Below are positions 26,226 to 34,890 of a stretch of 64,000 nucleotides of DNA, piece by piece (position 1 is the stretch's first letter; every line of letters starts with the position of its first letter). Below the pieces are notes generated by a model. That model was not told where the DNA came from and searched no databases. It saw only the letters and a list, made by a program, of their open reading frames with translations. Origin of the DNA: Solwaraspora sp. WMMA2065 (GTDB lineage Bacteria > Actinomycetota > Actinomycetes > Mycobacteriales > Micromonosporaceae); NCBI RefSeq assembly GCF_030345075.1, contig NZ_CP128361.1, positions 2,046,001 through 2,110,000 of the forward strand, written 5' to 3'. Position numbers and translations under genes: made by a program.

Positions 26226-27176
26226 TCACGGCAGCCGCGAGGTCCACAGCAGACTGAGTACCGCCGCGCCCAACGCCAGCAGCAACGCCAGGGCCGCGTA
26301 CCACTGGGTTATCTCCCGGGGCACGGTCCGCTGCCCGATCGACGAGCCCATGTCCTCGTACACCTGGTTGAGCTCGCCGACCGACGCCGCCTCGTAGAAG
26401 AAGCCGTTGGTCGCCTCAGCCAGCTCGGCCAGCGCGAACCGGTCCACCGGCACCCGCTGCACCTGGTTACCGATCTGCACCTGGCCGTCGTCGGTGCCGA
26501 ACGCGATCGTCGACACCGGTACGTTGGCCGCCGACGCCGACGCAGCGGCCTCCTCGACCGACCGGCCCGAGGTGCGGTAGCCGTCCGACAGCAGCACGAT
26601 CCGGGCCGGCGGCGGGCCCTGCGCACCGTCGGTCGGCACCAGCCGGATCGCCTCCAACGAAGTGAACACGGCCTCGCCGGTGGCGGTGGCCTCGGCCAGC
26701 ACCAGACCGTCGATCGCCTGGGACACCGCAGCCCGGTCCTTGGTCGGCGAGACCAGCACGTTCGCCGACTTGGCGAACGCGACCAGCCCGATGTTGTAGC
26801 CCTCCGGCAGCTCCGCGACGAACTCCTTCGCCGCCTGCTGGGCCGCCTCGATCCGACTCGGAGTCACGTCGTCGGCCTCCATCGACAGCGACACGTCGAT
26901 GGCGAGAATGACGGTGGCCCGCTCCAGCGACTCCTCAGCGTCGATCGACGGCCGGGCCAGCGCCGACGCCAGCACCAGCAGACTCAGCAGGAACGCCCCG
27001 GCGGCCAGGTGACGACGCCAGCCGAGGCCACGCGGGGCCAGCGTGCGCAGCAGGTCCACGTTGGTGAACCGGACCGCGTACGCCTTGCGGCGGAACTGAC
27101 GCCACACGTACATCCCGGCGATCGCCAGAACCGGCAGCAGGGCGAGCAGCCACCAGGGCTGCAGGAAACGGATCAT
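26226..27176 (-). CDS. VWA domain membrane protein (BatA-like)
   Basis: A 316-residue protein with two N-terminal membrane helices (about 7-26 and 57-75), a von Willebrand factor A domain (about 85-270) with an intact MIDAS motif DVSLSM, the TATGEAVFTSL threonine and LLSDGYRTSG aspartate, and a C-terminal helix (about 290-312). It overlaps the DUF58 gene by four bases. With MoxR and DUF58 it forms the usual MoxR-VWA set thought to assist protein or metal-centre maturation at the membrane. Confidence 0.88.
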   Translation of the reverse strand: MIRFLQPWWLLALLPVLAIAGMYVWRQFRRKAYAVRFTNVDLLRTLAPRGLGWRRHLAAGAFLLSLLVLASALARPSIDAEESLERATVILAIDVSLSMEADDVTPSRIEAAQQAAKEFVAELPEGYNIGLVAFAKSANVLVSPTKDRAAVSQAIDGLVLAEATATGEAVFTSLEAIRLVPTDGAQGPPPARIVLLSDGYRTSGRSVEEAAASASAANVPVSTIAFGTDDGQVQIGNQVQRVPVDRFALAELAEATNGFFYEAASVGELNQVYEDMGSSIGQRTVPREITQWYAALALLLALGAAVLSLLWTSRLP

Positions 27177-28138
27177 CGAGCTTCGCTTTCCGGGCGCGGG
27201 GTGGGGGCCGGGCGGGCGATGCCACGGGTACGGGCGTGCCGCTGCCCGGCGACGAACCGGACGATGTCCAGCAGCCAGTCCGAGTCGGTCCGCAGCCGCA
27301 GGTGGGCCGCGCCGGCACCGCGCAGAGTCTGCGCGATCGCCGCCCGCTGCGCCCCGGCCGCCTCGGCGTACCGCCGGCGCAGCCGCGGATCGGCGGTCTG
27401 CACCTCGTGCAGCGTGCCGGTCTCCGGGTCGGCCAGGGTCAGCACGCCGGCGTCGGGCAGCTCCAGCTCACGCGGATCGACCACCTCGACGGCGAGGACG
27501 TCGTGGCGGACCGCGAGTTTTCGGACCGGCCGGCCCCACTGCTGCGGCGGGGCCAGGAAGTCGGAGATCACCACGGCGACGCCGCGGCGACGCGGCGGCC
27601 GGTTCAGCATGTCGACCAGGGCACCGAGGTCGCTGCGGCCGGGTCGGGACTGGGTGCCGGCGATCGCCCGCAGCAGCCCGTGCGCCTCCTTGCGGCCGGT
27701 CCGCGCCGGCAGCCGGGAAAGGACGCCGCCGAGCGCCGGATCACCGGTGCCGATCACCGCGCCCACCCGGTTGCCGCCCCGCGCGCTCAGGTGCACCATC
27801 GCCGCCGCCGCCGAGACGGCCAGGTCCCGTTTGAGGCAGCGGGCGGTGCCGAAGTCCAGGCTGGCCGACAGGTCCACCGCCACCCAGGCTTCCAACTCCC
27901 GGTCGGCGACGGTACGCCGTACGTGCGGCACGGTGGTCCGGGCCGTCACCGGCCAGTCCATCCGGCGCACGTCGTCACCGGGCCGGTACTCGGTCGACTC
28001 ACCGGCCTCACTGCCCGGACCGGGCAGCAGCCCCACGTAGTCGCCCTGCAGCAGGCCGTCGAGCTTGCGGGTGACGGTCAGGTAGAGCCGGGACAGCACC
28101 GCCTCCGCCCGGCCCGAGCTCGGCACCGCAGCGGTCAC
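27173..28138 (-). CDS. DUF58 family protein
   Basis: A 321-residue DUF58 protein, itself a VWA-like fold. Marks are YRPGDDVRRMDWPVTARTTVPHVR, the strand WVAVDLSASLDFG and VVISDFLAPPQQW. There is no membrane segment. It sits between the moxR and VWA genes with ATGA overlaps on both sides, giving a tightly coupled operon. In this family the protein is thought to work with the AAA+ ATPase. Confidence 0.87.
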   Translation of the reverse strand: MTAAVPSSGRAEAVLSRLYLTVTRKLDGLLQGDYVGLLPGPGSEAGESTEYRPGDDVRRMDWPVTARTTVPHVRRTVADRELEAWVAVDLSASLDFGTARCLKRDLAVSAAAAMVHLSARGGNRVGAVIGTGDPALGGVLSRLPARTGRKEAHGLLRAIAGTQSRPGRSDLGALVDMLNRPPRRRGVAVVISDFLAPPQQWGRPVRKLAVRHDVLAVEVVDPRELELPDAGVLTLADPETGTLHEVQTADPRLRRRYAEAAGAQRAAIAQTLRGAGAAHLRLRTDSDWLLDIVRFVAGQRHARTRGIARPAPTPRPESEAR

Positions 28139-29274
28139 TGCGACTGTCCGGGCCAGCCGGCGCCACCGGGCGGGCCGGGCACCGCGGCGGCCGGCGCGGC
28201 ATGTCCCATCGGTCCCACCGGCTGCGGCGTCGCGTTCTGCCGGGGGGCTACCGACGGCAGCGGCACCATCTGCATGATCCGCCCGACGACGTGGTCGGCG
28301 GGCACGTCGTCGGCCAGCGCGTCGTAGCTGAGCACCAGCCGGTGACGCAGGATGTCCGGGGCGATGTCCTGCACGTCCTGCGGCAACGCGTAGTCGCGCC
28401 CGCGCAGCAGCGCCAATGCCCGGGTGGCCCGCACGATGCCCAGCGAGGCACGCGGGCTGGCACCGTACTGGATCAGCTGCGCGACGTCCGGCATGCCGTG
28501 CTCGGCCGGCGCCCGGGTGGCCAGCACCAGGCGTACGGTGTAGTCGACCAGCGCGTTGTGCACGAACACCTTGTCCGCCTTGCGCTGCAGGTCGACCAGG
28601 TCGGTGGGCTTGAAAACGACGCTCGGCTGCGGCGCCTCCACCCCCATCCGGTAGACGATCTCCCGCTCCTCCGCGTCGGTCGGATAGCCCACCACGATCT
28701 TCATCAGGAACCGGTCGCGCTGCGCCTCCGGCAGCGGGTAGACGCCCTCCTGCTCGATCGGGTTCTGGGTGGCCATCACCAGGAACGGATCCGGTACGGG
28801 ATGCGTCTGCCCGCCCAGCGACACCTGCCGCTCGCTCATCACCTCGAGCAGCGCCGACTGCACCTTGGCCGGCGCGCGGTTGATCTCGTCGGCGAGCAGG
28901 AAGTTGACGAACACCGGACCGAGCTCGATGTCGAACTTCTCGCTGGACTGCCGGTAGATCCGGGTGCCGACCAGGTCGGCGGGGACCAGGTCGGGGGTGA
29001 ACTGGATCCGGGCGAACGAGCCACCGACGACGGTGGCCAGAGTCTCCACGGCGAGCGTCTTCGCCACCCCGGGGACGCCTTCCAGCAGGCAGTGCCCCCG
29101 GGCGAGCAGCGCGACGAACATCCGCTCGACCATCCGGTCCTGACCGACGATGACCCGTTTGACCTCGAACATCGCCCGCTCCAGCAGGGTCGCGTCGGCG
29201 GCCGGTGTCGCCTCGGGGGGCGACGGTGGCGCAGCGGTCGGTGTCGAAGATTCGGGCGTGGTCGGCTGGGCCAC
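28135..29274 (-). CDS. MoxR family AAA+ ATPase
   Basis: A 379-residue AAA+ ATPase of the MoxR group with Walker A GVPGVAKT (about 68-75), Walker B LLADEINRAP (about 127-136), sensor MATQNPIEQEGVYPLPEAQRDRF (described) and a helical lid. The N-terminal 30 and C-terminal 45 residues are Pro/Ala/Gly-rich and probably disordered. It is the first gene of the three-gene operon and would act as a chaperone on a VWA-linked substrate. Confidence 0.9.
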   Translation of the reverse strand: MAQPTTPESSTPTAAPPSPPEATPAADATLLERAMFEVKRVIVGQDRMVERMFVALLARGHCLLEGVPGVAKTLAVETLATVVGGSFARIQFTPDLVPADLVGTRIYRQSSEKFDIELGPVFVNFLLADEINRAPAKVQSALLEVMSERQVSLGGQTHPVPDPFLVMATQNPIEQEGVYPLPEAQRDRFLMKIVVGYPTDAEEREIVYRMGVEAPQPSVVFKPTDLVDLQRKADKVFVHNALVDYTVRLVLATRAPAEHGMPDVAQLIQYGASPRASLGIVRATRALALLRGRDYALPQDVQDIAPDILRHRLVLSYDALADDVPADHVVGRIMQMVPLPSVAPRQNATPQPVGPMGHAAPAAAVPGPPGGAGWPGQSQ

Positions 29275-29583
29275 CGGTCCTCCACAGCGTGCTCTGGTGT
29301 CGTCAGGGTTCTGGCGTCGTCGGGTCGAAAAGGTCGTGCCGCACTAAGCGTCGCACGCCGGTCCGAACCGGCGGGCAGGGGCCGAGAAAGCACCGCCAGG
29401 TGGGTAGACACGAGGGGGATCGGCGTGTGTACGATTCAGCCGTCGCCGGGCGGCTTCCCCCGTGGCCGCCCGGCGCTCACTCCTTCAGGTGCGTGCCGCC
29501 CTGTCCCGGTGCCGTCCCCGGCATGCTGCCGACCTCGCCCGGTGCCGACCTGGACTCGCCTGGCGCCGGCCTAGACTCGTACC

Positions 29584-29808
29584 GTGGCCGCACCCCCCGA
29601 TTCCGCCGACACCGCACCGGGCGAGCAGTTGGTCTGTTCTGCCAAGGGCTGCCGTGCCCCGGCGATCTGGGCGCTCAACTGGAACAACCCCCGGCTGCAC
29701 CAGCCCGAACGCCGCAAGACCTGGCTGGCCTGCGCCGACCACCGGCACCGGCTCGGCGACTTCCTGCACGTACGTGGATTCCTCCGCGACGTGGCGCCGC
29801 TTGGCTGA
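29584..29808 (+). CDS. small Cys/His protein, putative zinc site
   Basis: A 74-residue conserved actinobacterial protein with VCSAKGCRAPAIWALNWNNP and TWLACADHRHRLGDFLHVRG. Two Cys near residue 18-23 and Cys-x2-His-x-His near 50-54 look like a metal-binding knuckle. Similar proteins are sometimes labelled acetone carboxylase in databases without support. A GTG start is used. It precedes two PH-domain membrane genes on the same strand. Confidence 0.75.
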   Translation: MAAPPDSADTAPGEQLVCSAKGCRAPAIWALNWNNPRLHQPERRKTWLACADHRHRLGDFLHVRGFLRDVAPLG

Positions 29809-29826
29809 TCGCCTACGCTCGTAAGG

Positions 29827-30348
29827 GTGACCGAACAGTCCGCCGCACCGGCAGCCCCGATCAGCCCTCTGGAGCCCTGGCCGGAGACGGTGCAGTGGCA
29901 GCCCGTCTCCCGCGACCTGGTCTGGGTGGAGCTGATCCGGCTCGCCATCGGGATGAGTTTCCTGCTCGTCGGGCTCGGGGTCGGCTGGGCGATCACCGGT
30001 TTCTGGTTCGTTGGCGTCGGCTTCGCCGCCGCCGTGCTGCTCACCGTGCTGCGGGTGGTGGCGACGGTGCGGGCCGTCTACGCCTGGGGGTACGCCGAGC
30101 GCGACGACGACCTGCTGGTGCGGCACGGGCTGCTGGTCCGCCGGCTGTCGATTGTCCCGTACGCCCGGATGCAGTTCGTCGACGTCTCCGCCGGCCCGCT
30201 GGAACGGGCCTTCGATTTGGCGACCGTGCAGCTGCACACGGCCGCGGCGGCCAGCGACGCCCGGGTGCCCGGGCTGCGGCCCGCCGAGGCGTCCCGGCTA
30301 CGGGACCGGCTCACCGCGCTCGGCGAGATCCGGGCGGAGGGTCTGTGA
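29827..30348 (+). CDS. bacterial PH domain membrane protein (YdbS-like)
   Basis: A 173-residue protein with two membrane helices (about 38-82) followed by a bPH2/DUF304 domain (about 95-165: DDDLLVRHGLLVRRLSIVPYARMQFVDV, described). In Bacillus the YdbS-YdbT pair sits in the membrane and affects resistance to antimicrobial peptides; the role here is unknown. Its stop overlaps the next gene's GTG (GTGA), so the two are coupled. Confidence 0.87.
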   Translation: MTEQSAAPAAPISPLEPWPETVQWQPVSRDLVWVELIRLAIGMSFLLVGLGVGWAITGFWFVGVGFAAAVLLTVLRVVATVRAVYAWGYAERDDDLLVRHGLLVRRLSIVPYARMQFVDVSAGPLERAFDLATVQLHTAAAASDARVPGLRPAEASRLRDRLTALGEIRAEGL

Positions 30349-31811
30349 GCCAGCCGCACGATCCGGTCCCGCCGCCGTACCCGCTGCCCGGACAGGCCTA
30401 CCCGCTACCGGGCCAGCCGTACCCGCCGCACGGTCCGGTCGAGGAGCCCCGCCAGCGGCTGCATCCGCTGAGCCCGATCCTCAAGGGCAGCAGGGCCCTC
30501 GTGGTGATCATCGCCGGCCTGTCCTGGCAGACGCTCGGCCGGGTCGGCTTCGGTCGCTTCGCGCTGCTGGTCGTGCTGTGCCTGCTCGGCTACCTGGCGG
30601 TGGCGGTGATCAGCTGGTACAACACCGGCTACCACGTGGTCGGCCGTGAGCTGCGGATTCACGAAGGTCTGCTGTGGCGGCGGACCCGTGCCATCCCGCT
30701 GGAGCGGCTGCAGGCGGTCGAGGTTGTCCGGCCGCTGCTCGCCCAACTGACCGGCCTGGCCGAACTGCGGCTCGAAGTGGTCGGCGGTGGCCAGACCGAG
30801 GCGCCGCTGGCATATCTGACCGTCGCCGACGCCGCCACGCTGCGGGCCCGGCTGCTGGCGCTCGCCGGCCGCGCCAAGCCGGCCCCGGACGCGGCAGCTC
30901 CCGACGGGACGGCACCGCTGCCGGACGGCACCCCGGCCGGCCTGCCCGACCCGTCCGCGCCGCCACCCGGCCGGCTACTACACACCGTGGTCAACCGGGA
31001 CCTGCTGATCAGCCAACTGCTCACCCCGCAGACCATGTTCCTGCCGTTCGGTGTCGCGTTCGTTATCACCCAGTTCGCGATGGACGCCACCTGGTCATTC
31101 GTGGCGGTCGCCAGCACCCTGACCGCCACCGCCGGGGTGATCCTGCAGCCGATCCGGCGGGTGCTCAGCGACTGGAACTTCCGGCTGGCCCGCGACGAGG
31201 TGGGTCTGCGGGTCCGGCACGGGCTGACCGAGACCCGGTCGCAGACCGTACCGCTGCACCGGATCCAGGCGATCGGTGCGACCTGGCCGCTGCTGTGGCG
31301 GGGGAAGAGGTGGCTGCGGTTGCGGTTGCACGTCGCCGGCTACGCCGCACCGGACGGGCAGGGTGGCGGCACCCAGTCCGACCAGTTGCTGCCGGTCGGC
31401 GTACTGCCCACCGCGAACCACATCCTCGCCGACGTGCTGCCCGGAATCGCGCTCGACGCGCTGCCGATGACGCCGCCGCCGCGCCGGGCCCGCTGGCTCA
31501 ACCCGCTGGTGCAGCCGAAGCTCGGTGCCGGGCTTGCCAACGACGTGTTCAGTGTCCGCAGCGGGTTGCTGACCCGGCAGATGCTGGTCGTGCCGTACGC
31601 GAGGATGCAGAGCGTACGGGTGGTGCGCGGGCCGCTGCAGCGGCTGCTCGGGCTGGCCACCGTGTACGCCGACACCGCCGGCGGGCCGAGCGCCGCCGCC
31701 AAGGACCGGGACGTGGCCGAGGCGTGGTGGCTGGCGGCGGAGCTCAGCGACCGGGCCCGCGCCGCCCGCAGCACGCCAGCCGATCCGCCCTCGCCGCAGC
31801 CGTCGATCTAA
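30345..31811 (+). CDS. multi-PH-domain membrane protein (YdbT-like)
   Basis: A 488-residue partner of the preceding protein. It has a Pro-rich, repeat-like N-terminus (YPLPGQ-type units, 1-40), a helix pair near 50-90, then three bPH2 units at about 95-175, 285-370 and 400-465, the last with VFSVRSGLLTRQMLVVPYARMQSVRVVRGPL (described). A second helix pair lies near 225-262. The GTG overlaps the upstream stop, so the genes form an operon. Domain count and order fit YdbT-like proteins. Confidence 0.85.
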   Translation: MSQPHDPVPPPYPLPGQAYPLPGQPYPPHGPVEEPRQRLHPLSPILKGSRALVVIIAGLSWQTLGRVGFGRFALLVVLCLLGYLAVAVISWYNTGYHVVGRELRIHEGLLWRRTRAIPLERLQAVEVVRPLLAQLTGLAELRLEVVGGGQTEAPLAYLTVADAATLRARLLALAGRAKPAPDAAAPDGTAPLPDGTPAGLPDPSAPPPGRLLHTVVNRDLLISQLLTPQTMFLPFGVAFVITQFAMDATWSFVAVASTLTATAGVILQPIRRVLSDWNFRLARDEVGLRVRHGLTETRSQTVPLHRIQAIGATWPLLWRGKRWLRLRLHVAGYAAPDGQGGGTQSDQLLPVGVLPTANHILADVLPGIALDALPMTPPPRRARWLNPLVQPKLGAGLANDVFSVRSGLLTRQMLVVPYARMQSVRVVRGPLQRLLGLATVYADTAGGPSAAAKDRDVAEAWWLAAELSDRARAARSTPADPPSPQPSI

Positions 31812-31852
31812 AAGGAGTCGTGGTCGATATACCGGCCAGATCCTTTTAGATC
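31805..31852. terminator. 12-bp inverted repeat at two convergent 3' ends
   Basis: GATCTAAAAGGA at 31805-31816 pairs with TCCTTTTAGATC at 31841-31852 across 24 bases. Each arm contains the stop codon of one of the converging frames (the PH-domain gene and a sirtuin remnant), so both end in ATC-TAA-AAG. It could be a bidirectional terminator or a recombination scar. Confidence 0.5.
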
Positions 31853-32060
31853 AACTGGTGGACGAGGGCGAGCAGCAGGTCGCAGCGTTCGGCGGCGCGC
31901 ACCGCGCGGCGCAGGTTTGGTCCGTGCGACGACTGACCGAACGAGATCATCGCCGCCTTCAGGATGCCGCCGCACAAGCGGCAGTCCAGGTCCGCGGCGT
32001 CGGCCGCCGCGATCCCGGCGGGCGAGGCGAGCCGCGTCCACCGCAGGTGCCGGTCGCCGG
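31846..32060 (-). pseudogene. sirtuin (Sir2) fragment
   Basis: This frame reads DLDCRLCGGILKAAMISFGQ, then SSHGPNLRRAVRAAERCDLL, and stops shortly after. It aligns by eye with the zinc-binding and NAD-binding part of the longer sirtuin at 43 kb (DDPACRHCAGILKTATISFG). The N-terminal Rossmann half with the catalytic His, and the C-terminal 60 residues, are missing. It is a remnant whose stop codon lies inside the inverted repeat. Confidence 0.65.
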
Positions 32061-32061
32061 G

Positions 32062-32385
32062 TCACCCGTCACCGTCGTCGTCCGGCTCGCCGGCCGGCAT
32101 CAGCCCGGACAGGTGCAGCACAGCCCGGATGCGCCGGGCGGAGCTCGCGTCCCACCGGTCCAGAATGGCGAGTGCCCGCAGGAACGGTCGACACGGTGCC
32201 GGGATGCCGCCGCACCGGTGACACTCCCCGGTGGTGCGGTTCGGGATGTGGGTCCGGGCGGTGGAGTTCGCATCATGGACGACTCGGGCCAGCTCCGGTG
32301 ACCAGGTAGGGTCGCCGCCTCGCGTCGGGTCGTCCGGGGCCCACCGATCCCGTCGTTTCTGATCATCATTACCCCCTCGGATCGA
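32062..32385 (-). pseudogene. start-less small ORF of the XRE/DUF397 neighbourhood
   Basis: An open frame reads GDPTWSPELARVVHDANSTA, then RTHIPNRTTGECHRCGGIPA, and ends MPAGEPDDDGDG. A Cys-x2-Cys pair and a later Cys suggest a metal site. Similar small proteins are commonly beside XRE/DUF397 pairs in Micromonosporaceae (memory). No ATG, GTG or TTG lies between the upstream stop at 32386-32388 and the conserved part, so the gene has lost its start by a frameshift or uses a non-standard one. Confidence 0.5.
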
Positions 32386-32534
32386 TTACGAACAGCGTGT
32401 ATCTTTCTGCTGAGTTCCACCCTGGATCGCTGACCATGCTCAATGGAAGAAGGCGTTAGGCCCAGGGAATGCACGTGCTGTCCAGGCCAGCAAAAGATCA
32501 ACAAGTTCGAGCGATTTGGGGGATGTGAAGGTCT

Positions 32535-33320
32535 ATGGCTGGGAGCGATTATCTGATATCGGAGCTACGCCGGCTGCGCGAGTCGTTCGGGCTGACCCAG
32601 GATGCGTGGGCCGACCGGATCCACTTCTCGGCGAAGCACGTGGGTGCCATCGAGCGCGGCGAGCGGCCCGCACTGCCGGACTACCTGAAGGCCGTCGACA
32701 AGGTGTTCGGCACCGCGCTGGTCAGGTTCTATCGGGAGTTCGTCCGGGGCGACTGGACACCCGTGTGGTACCGGCCGTTCGTCGAGTACGAAGGTCGGGC
32801 GACCCTGCTGCGGGTCTACCATCCGACGCTGATCCCCGGACTGCTGCAAACCGAGGCGTACGCACGCGCTCTCCTGCCGGCAATGAACGTCCCGGCCGAG
32901 GACGTCGAACAGACGCTCGCGGCACGGCTGGACCGGCAAGAGATCATCACCCGAACCACCAGCCCGTGCCGCCTGGTCGTGATACTCGACGAAATGGCGA
33001 TCCGCCGCACCTCCGGCGGGCCGGAAGTGATGCGCGAACAGCTCAAAGCACTGACGGAGATGGGCGATCGACCGAATGTACAGATCCACGTGGTGCCACT
33101 GGCCACCCCGGCGTATGTCGGGATGTACGGCCCGATCGTCCTGGCCTCGGTTGAGGGTCGCACAGTTGGCTTCCTCGAAGGCCACCAGGAAGGCCGGGTG
33201 GTGGAGTCGCCCGACCGCACCGCGAGCCTGGAGAGCGACTGGGAGTCGATCCGGCAGTACGCTCTACCCTGCGCGCAGTCGCTCGAACTGATCACGAAGG
33301 CGGGAGAGACATGGACCTGA
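32535..33320 (+). CDS. XRE family regulator with DUF5753 domain
   Basis: A 261-residue regulator with an N-terminal helix-turn-helix (about 5-60: ELRRLRESFGLTQDAWADRIHFSAKHVGAIERGER, described) and a C-terminal DUF5753 domain (about 80-255: WYRPFVEYEGRATLLRVYHPTLIPGLLQTEAYARALL, described). Such genes are numerous in streptomycetes and relatives and pair with a small DUF397 gene, sometimes likened to BldB/AbaA-linked or toxin-antitoxin-like modules. The DUF397 gene overlaps its end by ten bases. Confidence 0.9.
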   Translation: MAGSDYLISELRRLRESFGLTQDAWADRIHFSAKHVGAIERGERPALPDYLKAVDKVFGTALVRFYREFVRGDWTPVWYRPFVEYEGRATLLRVYHPTLIPGLLQTEAYARALLPAMNVPAEDVEQTLAARLDRQEIITRTTSPCRLVVILDEMAIRRTSGGPEVMREQLKALTEMGDRPNVQIHVVPLATPAYVGMYGPIVLASVEGRTVGFLEGHQEGRVVESPDRTASLESDWESIRQYALPCAQSLELITKAGETWT

Positions 33321-33499
33321 CCAAGCCTCGTTGGCGTAAGAGCACCAAGTCCGACACAGGGGCCTGCGTCGAGGTGGCCGACAACATCACCGGGCGCGTC
33401 CTCGTGCGGGACACCAAGGACCGCGACGGCGCGATGCTGACCTTCGGACCGACCGCGTGGCGGTCCTTCGTGTCGACGGCTGCCACCCTGAAGCCTTGA
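33311..33499 (+). CDS. DUF397 family small protein
   Basis: A 62-residue DUF397 protein with the family pattern W-R-K-S-T-K-S near residue 8, ACVEVAD near 19, VRDTKDRDG near 32 and FGPTAWRSFV near 45. It starts inside the XRE gene and is translated with it. Function is unknown beyond the pairing with XRE/DUF5753 regulators. Confidence 0.9.
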   Translation: MDLTKPRWRKSTKSDTGACVEVADNITGRVLVRDTKDRDGAMLTFGPTAWRSFVSTAATLKP

Positions 33500-33537
33500 G
33501 CCATCGGACAGCGCCGAGTCAGCCGTAGGCCGGATCA

Positions 33538-33579
33538 CCCAGGCTTGACTCCGCCCTCGCGGTTGGAGCCAAGCCTGGG
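33538..33579. terminator. terminator between convergent DUF397 and MFS genes
   Basis: CCCAGGCTTGACTCC (33538-33552) and GGAGCCAAGCCTGGG (33565-33579) pair over 14 of 15 positions with a 12-base loop, between two convergent genes. Confidence 0.65.
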
Positions 33580-33584
33580 TCGTC

Positions 33585-34835
33585 CTATTGAGCTGCGGCG
33601 CTCTCGCTCGCCGGCAGCCGGTACGTCGCCCGCAGCGGCGACAGCAGGGCCGGCAGGAAGGCGGCGGTCATCCCGGCCGTACCGATCCACAGTACGGCCG
33701 ACGCCCCGAACAGGCCGCCGAGCGCACCGCCGAGCAGCGCCGCGACCGGCATGCTGCCCCACTGGACGAAGCGGACCGTGGCGCTCATCCGGCCCAGCAG
33801 CCGATCCGGAGTGATGCTCTGTTGCAGGCCCGCCTGCGCGACAAGCCGGACCACCCCGCCGAAGGACAGCAGTGCCAGCCCGGCCACAGCAAGCCAGGTC
33901 GGCCAGCCGACACTTGTTGCTGGCAGCAGCGCGGCGGCCGGAGCGGTACACAGCGGCGCCAGCCAGATCGCCGGACCCGGGCCGACCCTGGCGATCAGCC
34001 GGCCGGCCATCAGCGCGCCGACGAACCCACCGCAGGCCATCGCCGAGAGCACCGAGCCGATGCCGGACGTACTCAGATCCAGCTGCCGGGCCAGGAAGAC
34101 CAGCAGCATCGTCTGGTACACGACGAGGAAGAGACTGAAGAAGCCGTCGGTGAACAGCATCGGCCGCAGCAGCCGATGACCGAGAACGAACCGCAGTCCT
34201 TCGGCAACCTCCCGGATCAGCTGCCGATCGGTTGCTTCCGGCCGCACCACCTCGACGGTACGGATTCGCAGCATGCCGAGCGCGGACAACAGCATCCCGG
34301 CGGCGCTCACGATCAGCGTGAGCGGTGCACCGAGCCAGCCGACCAGGGGACCCGCCAGACCGGGGCCGCTGATGCTGACGGCGGAACGGACCGCAGCGAT
34401 CCTGCTGTTCGCCTCGACCAGGTGGTCACGACCGACCAACGTAGGGACATAGCTTGTGTATCCGACCTCGAACAGTACGGTCAGCAGTCCGTGGCCGAGA
34501 GCAATCGCGTACAGCAGCCAGATCGACAGCGCATCGGCCCACCAGGCCAGCGGTAGCGTCATCAGCAGCGCGGCTCGCAGCAAATCCGTGTTGACCATCA
34601 CCGGGCGCTTGCGCCACCGGTCGACCCACGCACCCGCCGGCAGCCCGATCAGCAGCGACCCGGCCGTGGTCATCGCGGTCAGCACGCCGACCGCGAACTC
34701 GTCCGCGTCCAGCCAGAGGATCGCCACCAGCGGCAGCGCGAGGTAGACGAACCGGTCGGCGAGCTGACCGGCGACGGTCGCGCCGAAGAACCGCCGGAAA
34801 TCTGGCTCGTGAAAGAGACCAAGTCGGACCATCAT
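33585..34835 (-). CDS. MFS transporter
   Basis: A 416-residue major facilitator with about 12 hydrophobic segments. The N-terminus FHEPDFRRFFGATVAGQLADRF and the loop DRWRKRPVMVNTDLLRA after helix 2 are typical of the enterobactin-exporter/macrolide-efflux-like actinobacterial group (MFS_3). The ATG pair at 34832-34835 has GAGGAGT upstream. It is divergent from an SDR gene. A drug or metabolite efflux role is likely, but the substrate cannot be read. Confidence 0.87.
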   Translation of the reverse strand: MMVRLGLFHEPDFRRFFGATVAGQLADRFVYLALPLVAILWLDADEFAVGVLTAMTTAGSLLIGLPAGAWVDRWRKRPVMVNTDLLRAALLMTLPLAWWADALSIWLLYAIALGHGLLTVLFEVGYTSYVPTLVGRDHLVEANSRIAAVRSAVSISGPGLAGPLVGWLGAPLTLIVSAAGMLLSALGMLRIRTVEVVRPEATDRQLIREVAEGLRFVLGHRLLRPMLFTDGFFSLFLVVYQTMLLVFLARQLDLSTSGIGSVLSAMACGGFVGALMAGRLIARVGPGPAIWLAPLCTAPAAALLPATSVGWPTWLAVAGLALLSFGGVVRLVAQAGLQQSITPDRLLGRMSATVRFVQWGSMPVAALLGGALGGLFGASAVLWIGTAGMTAAFLPALLSPLRATYRLPASESAAAQ

Positions 34836-34890
34836 CGAATCCACTCCTCGCTGCGCACGAGGACCGAGGATAAGCAGGAGGCATCCGAGC

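Noticed and set aside
29205-30344. Rightward frame giving a long N-terminal extension to the YdbT-like protein
   Set aside because: It overlaps the small Cys/His gene and the YdbS-like gene in another frame; the GTGA overlap at 30345 gives a natural start.
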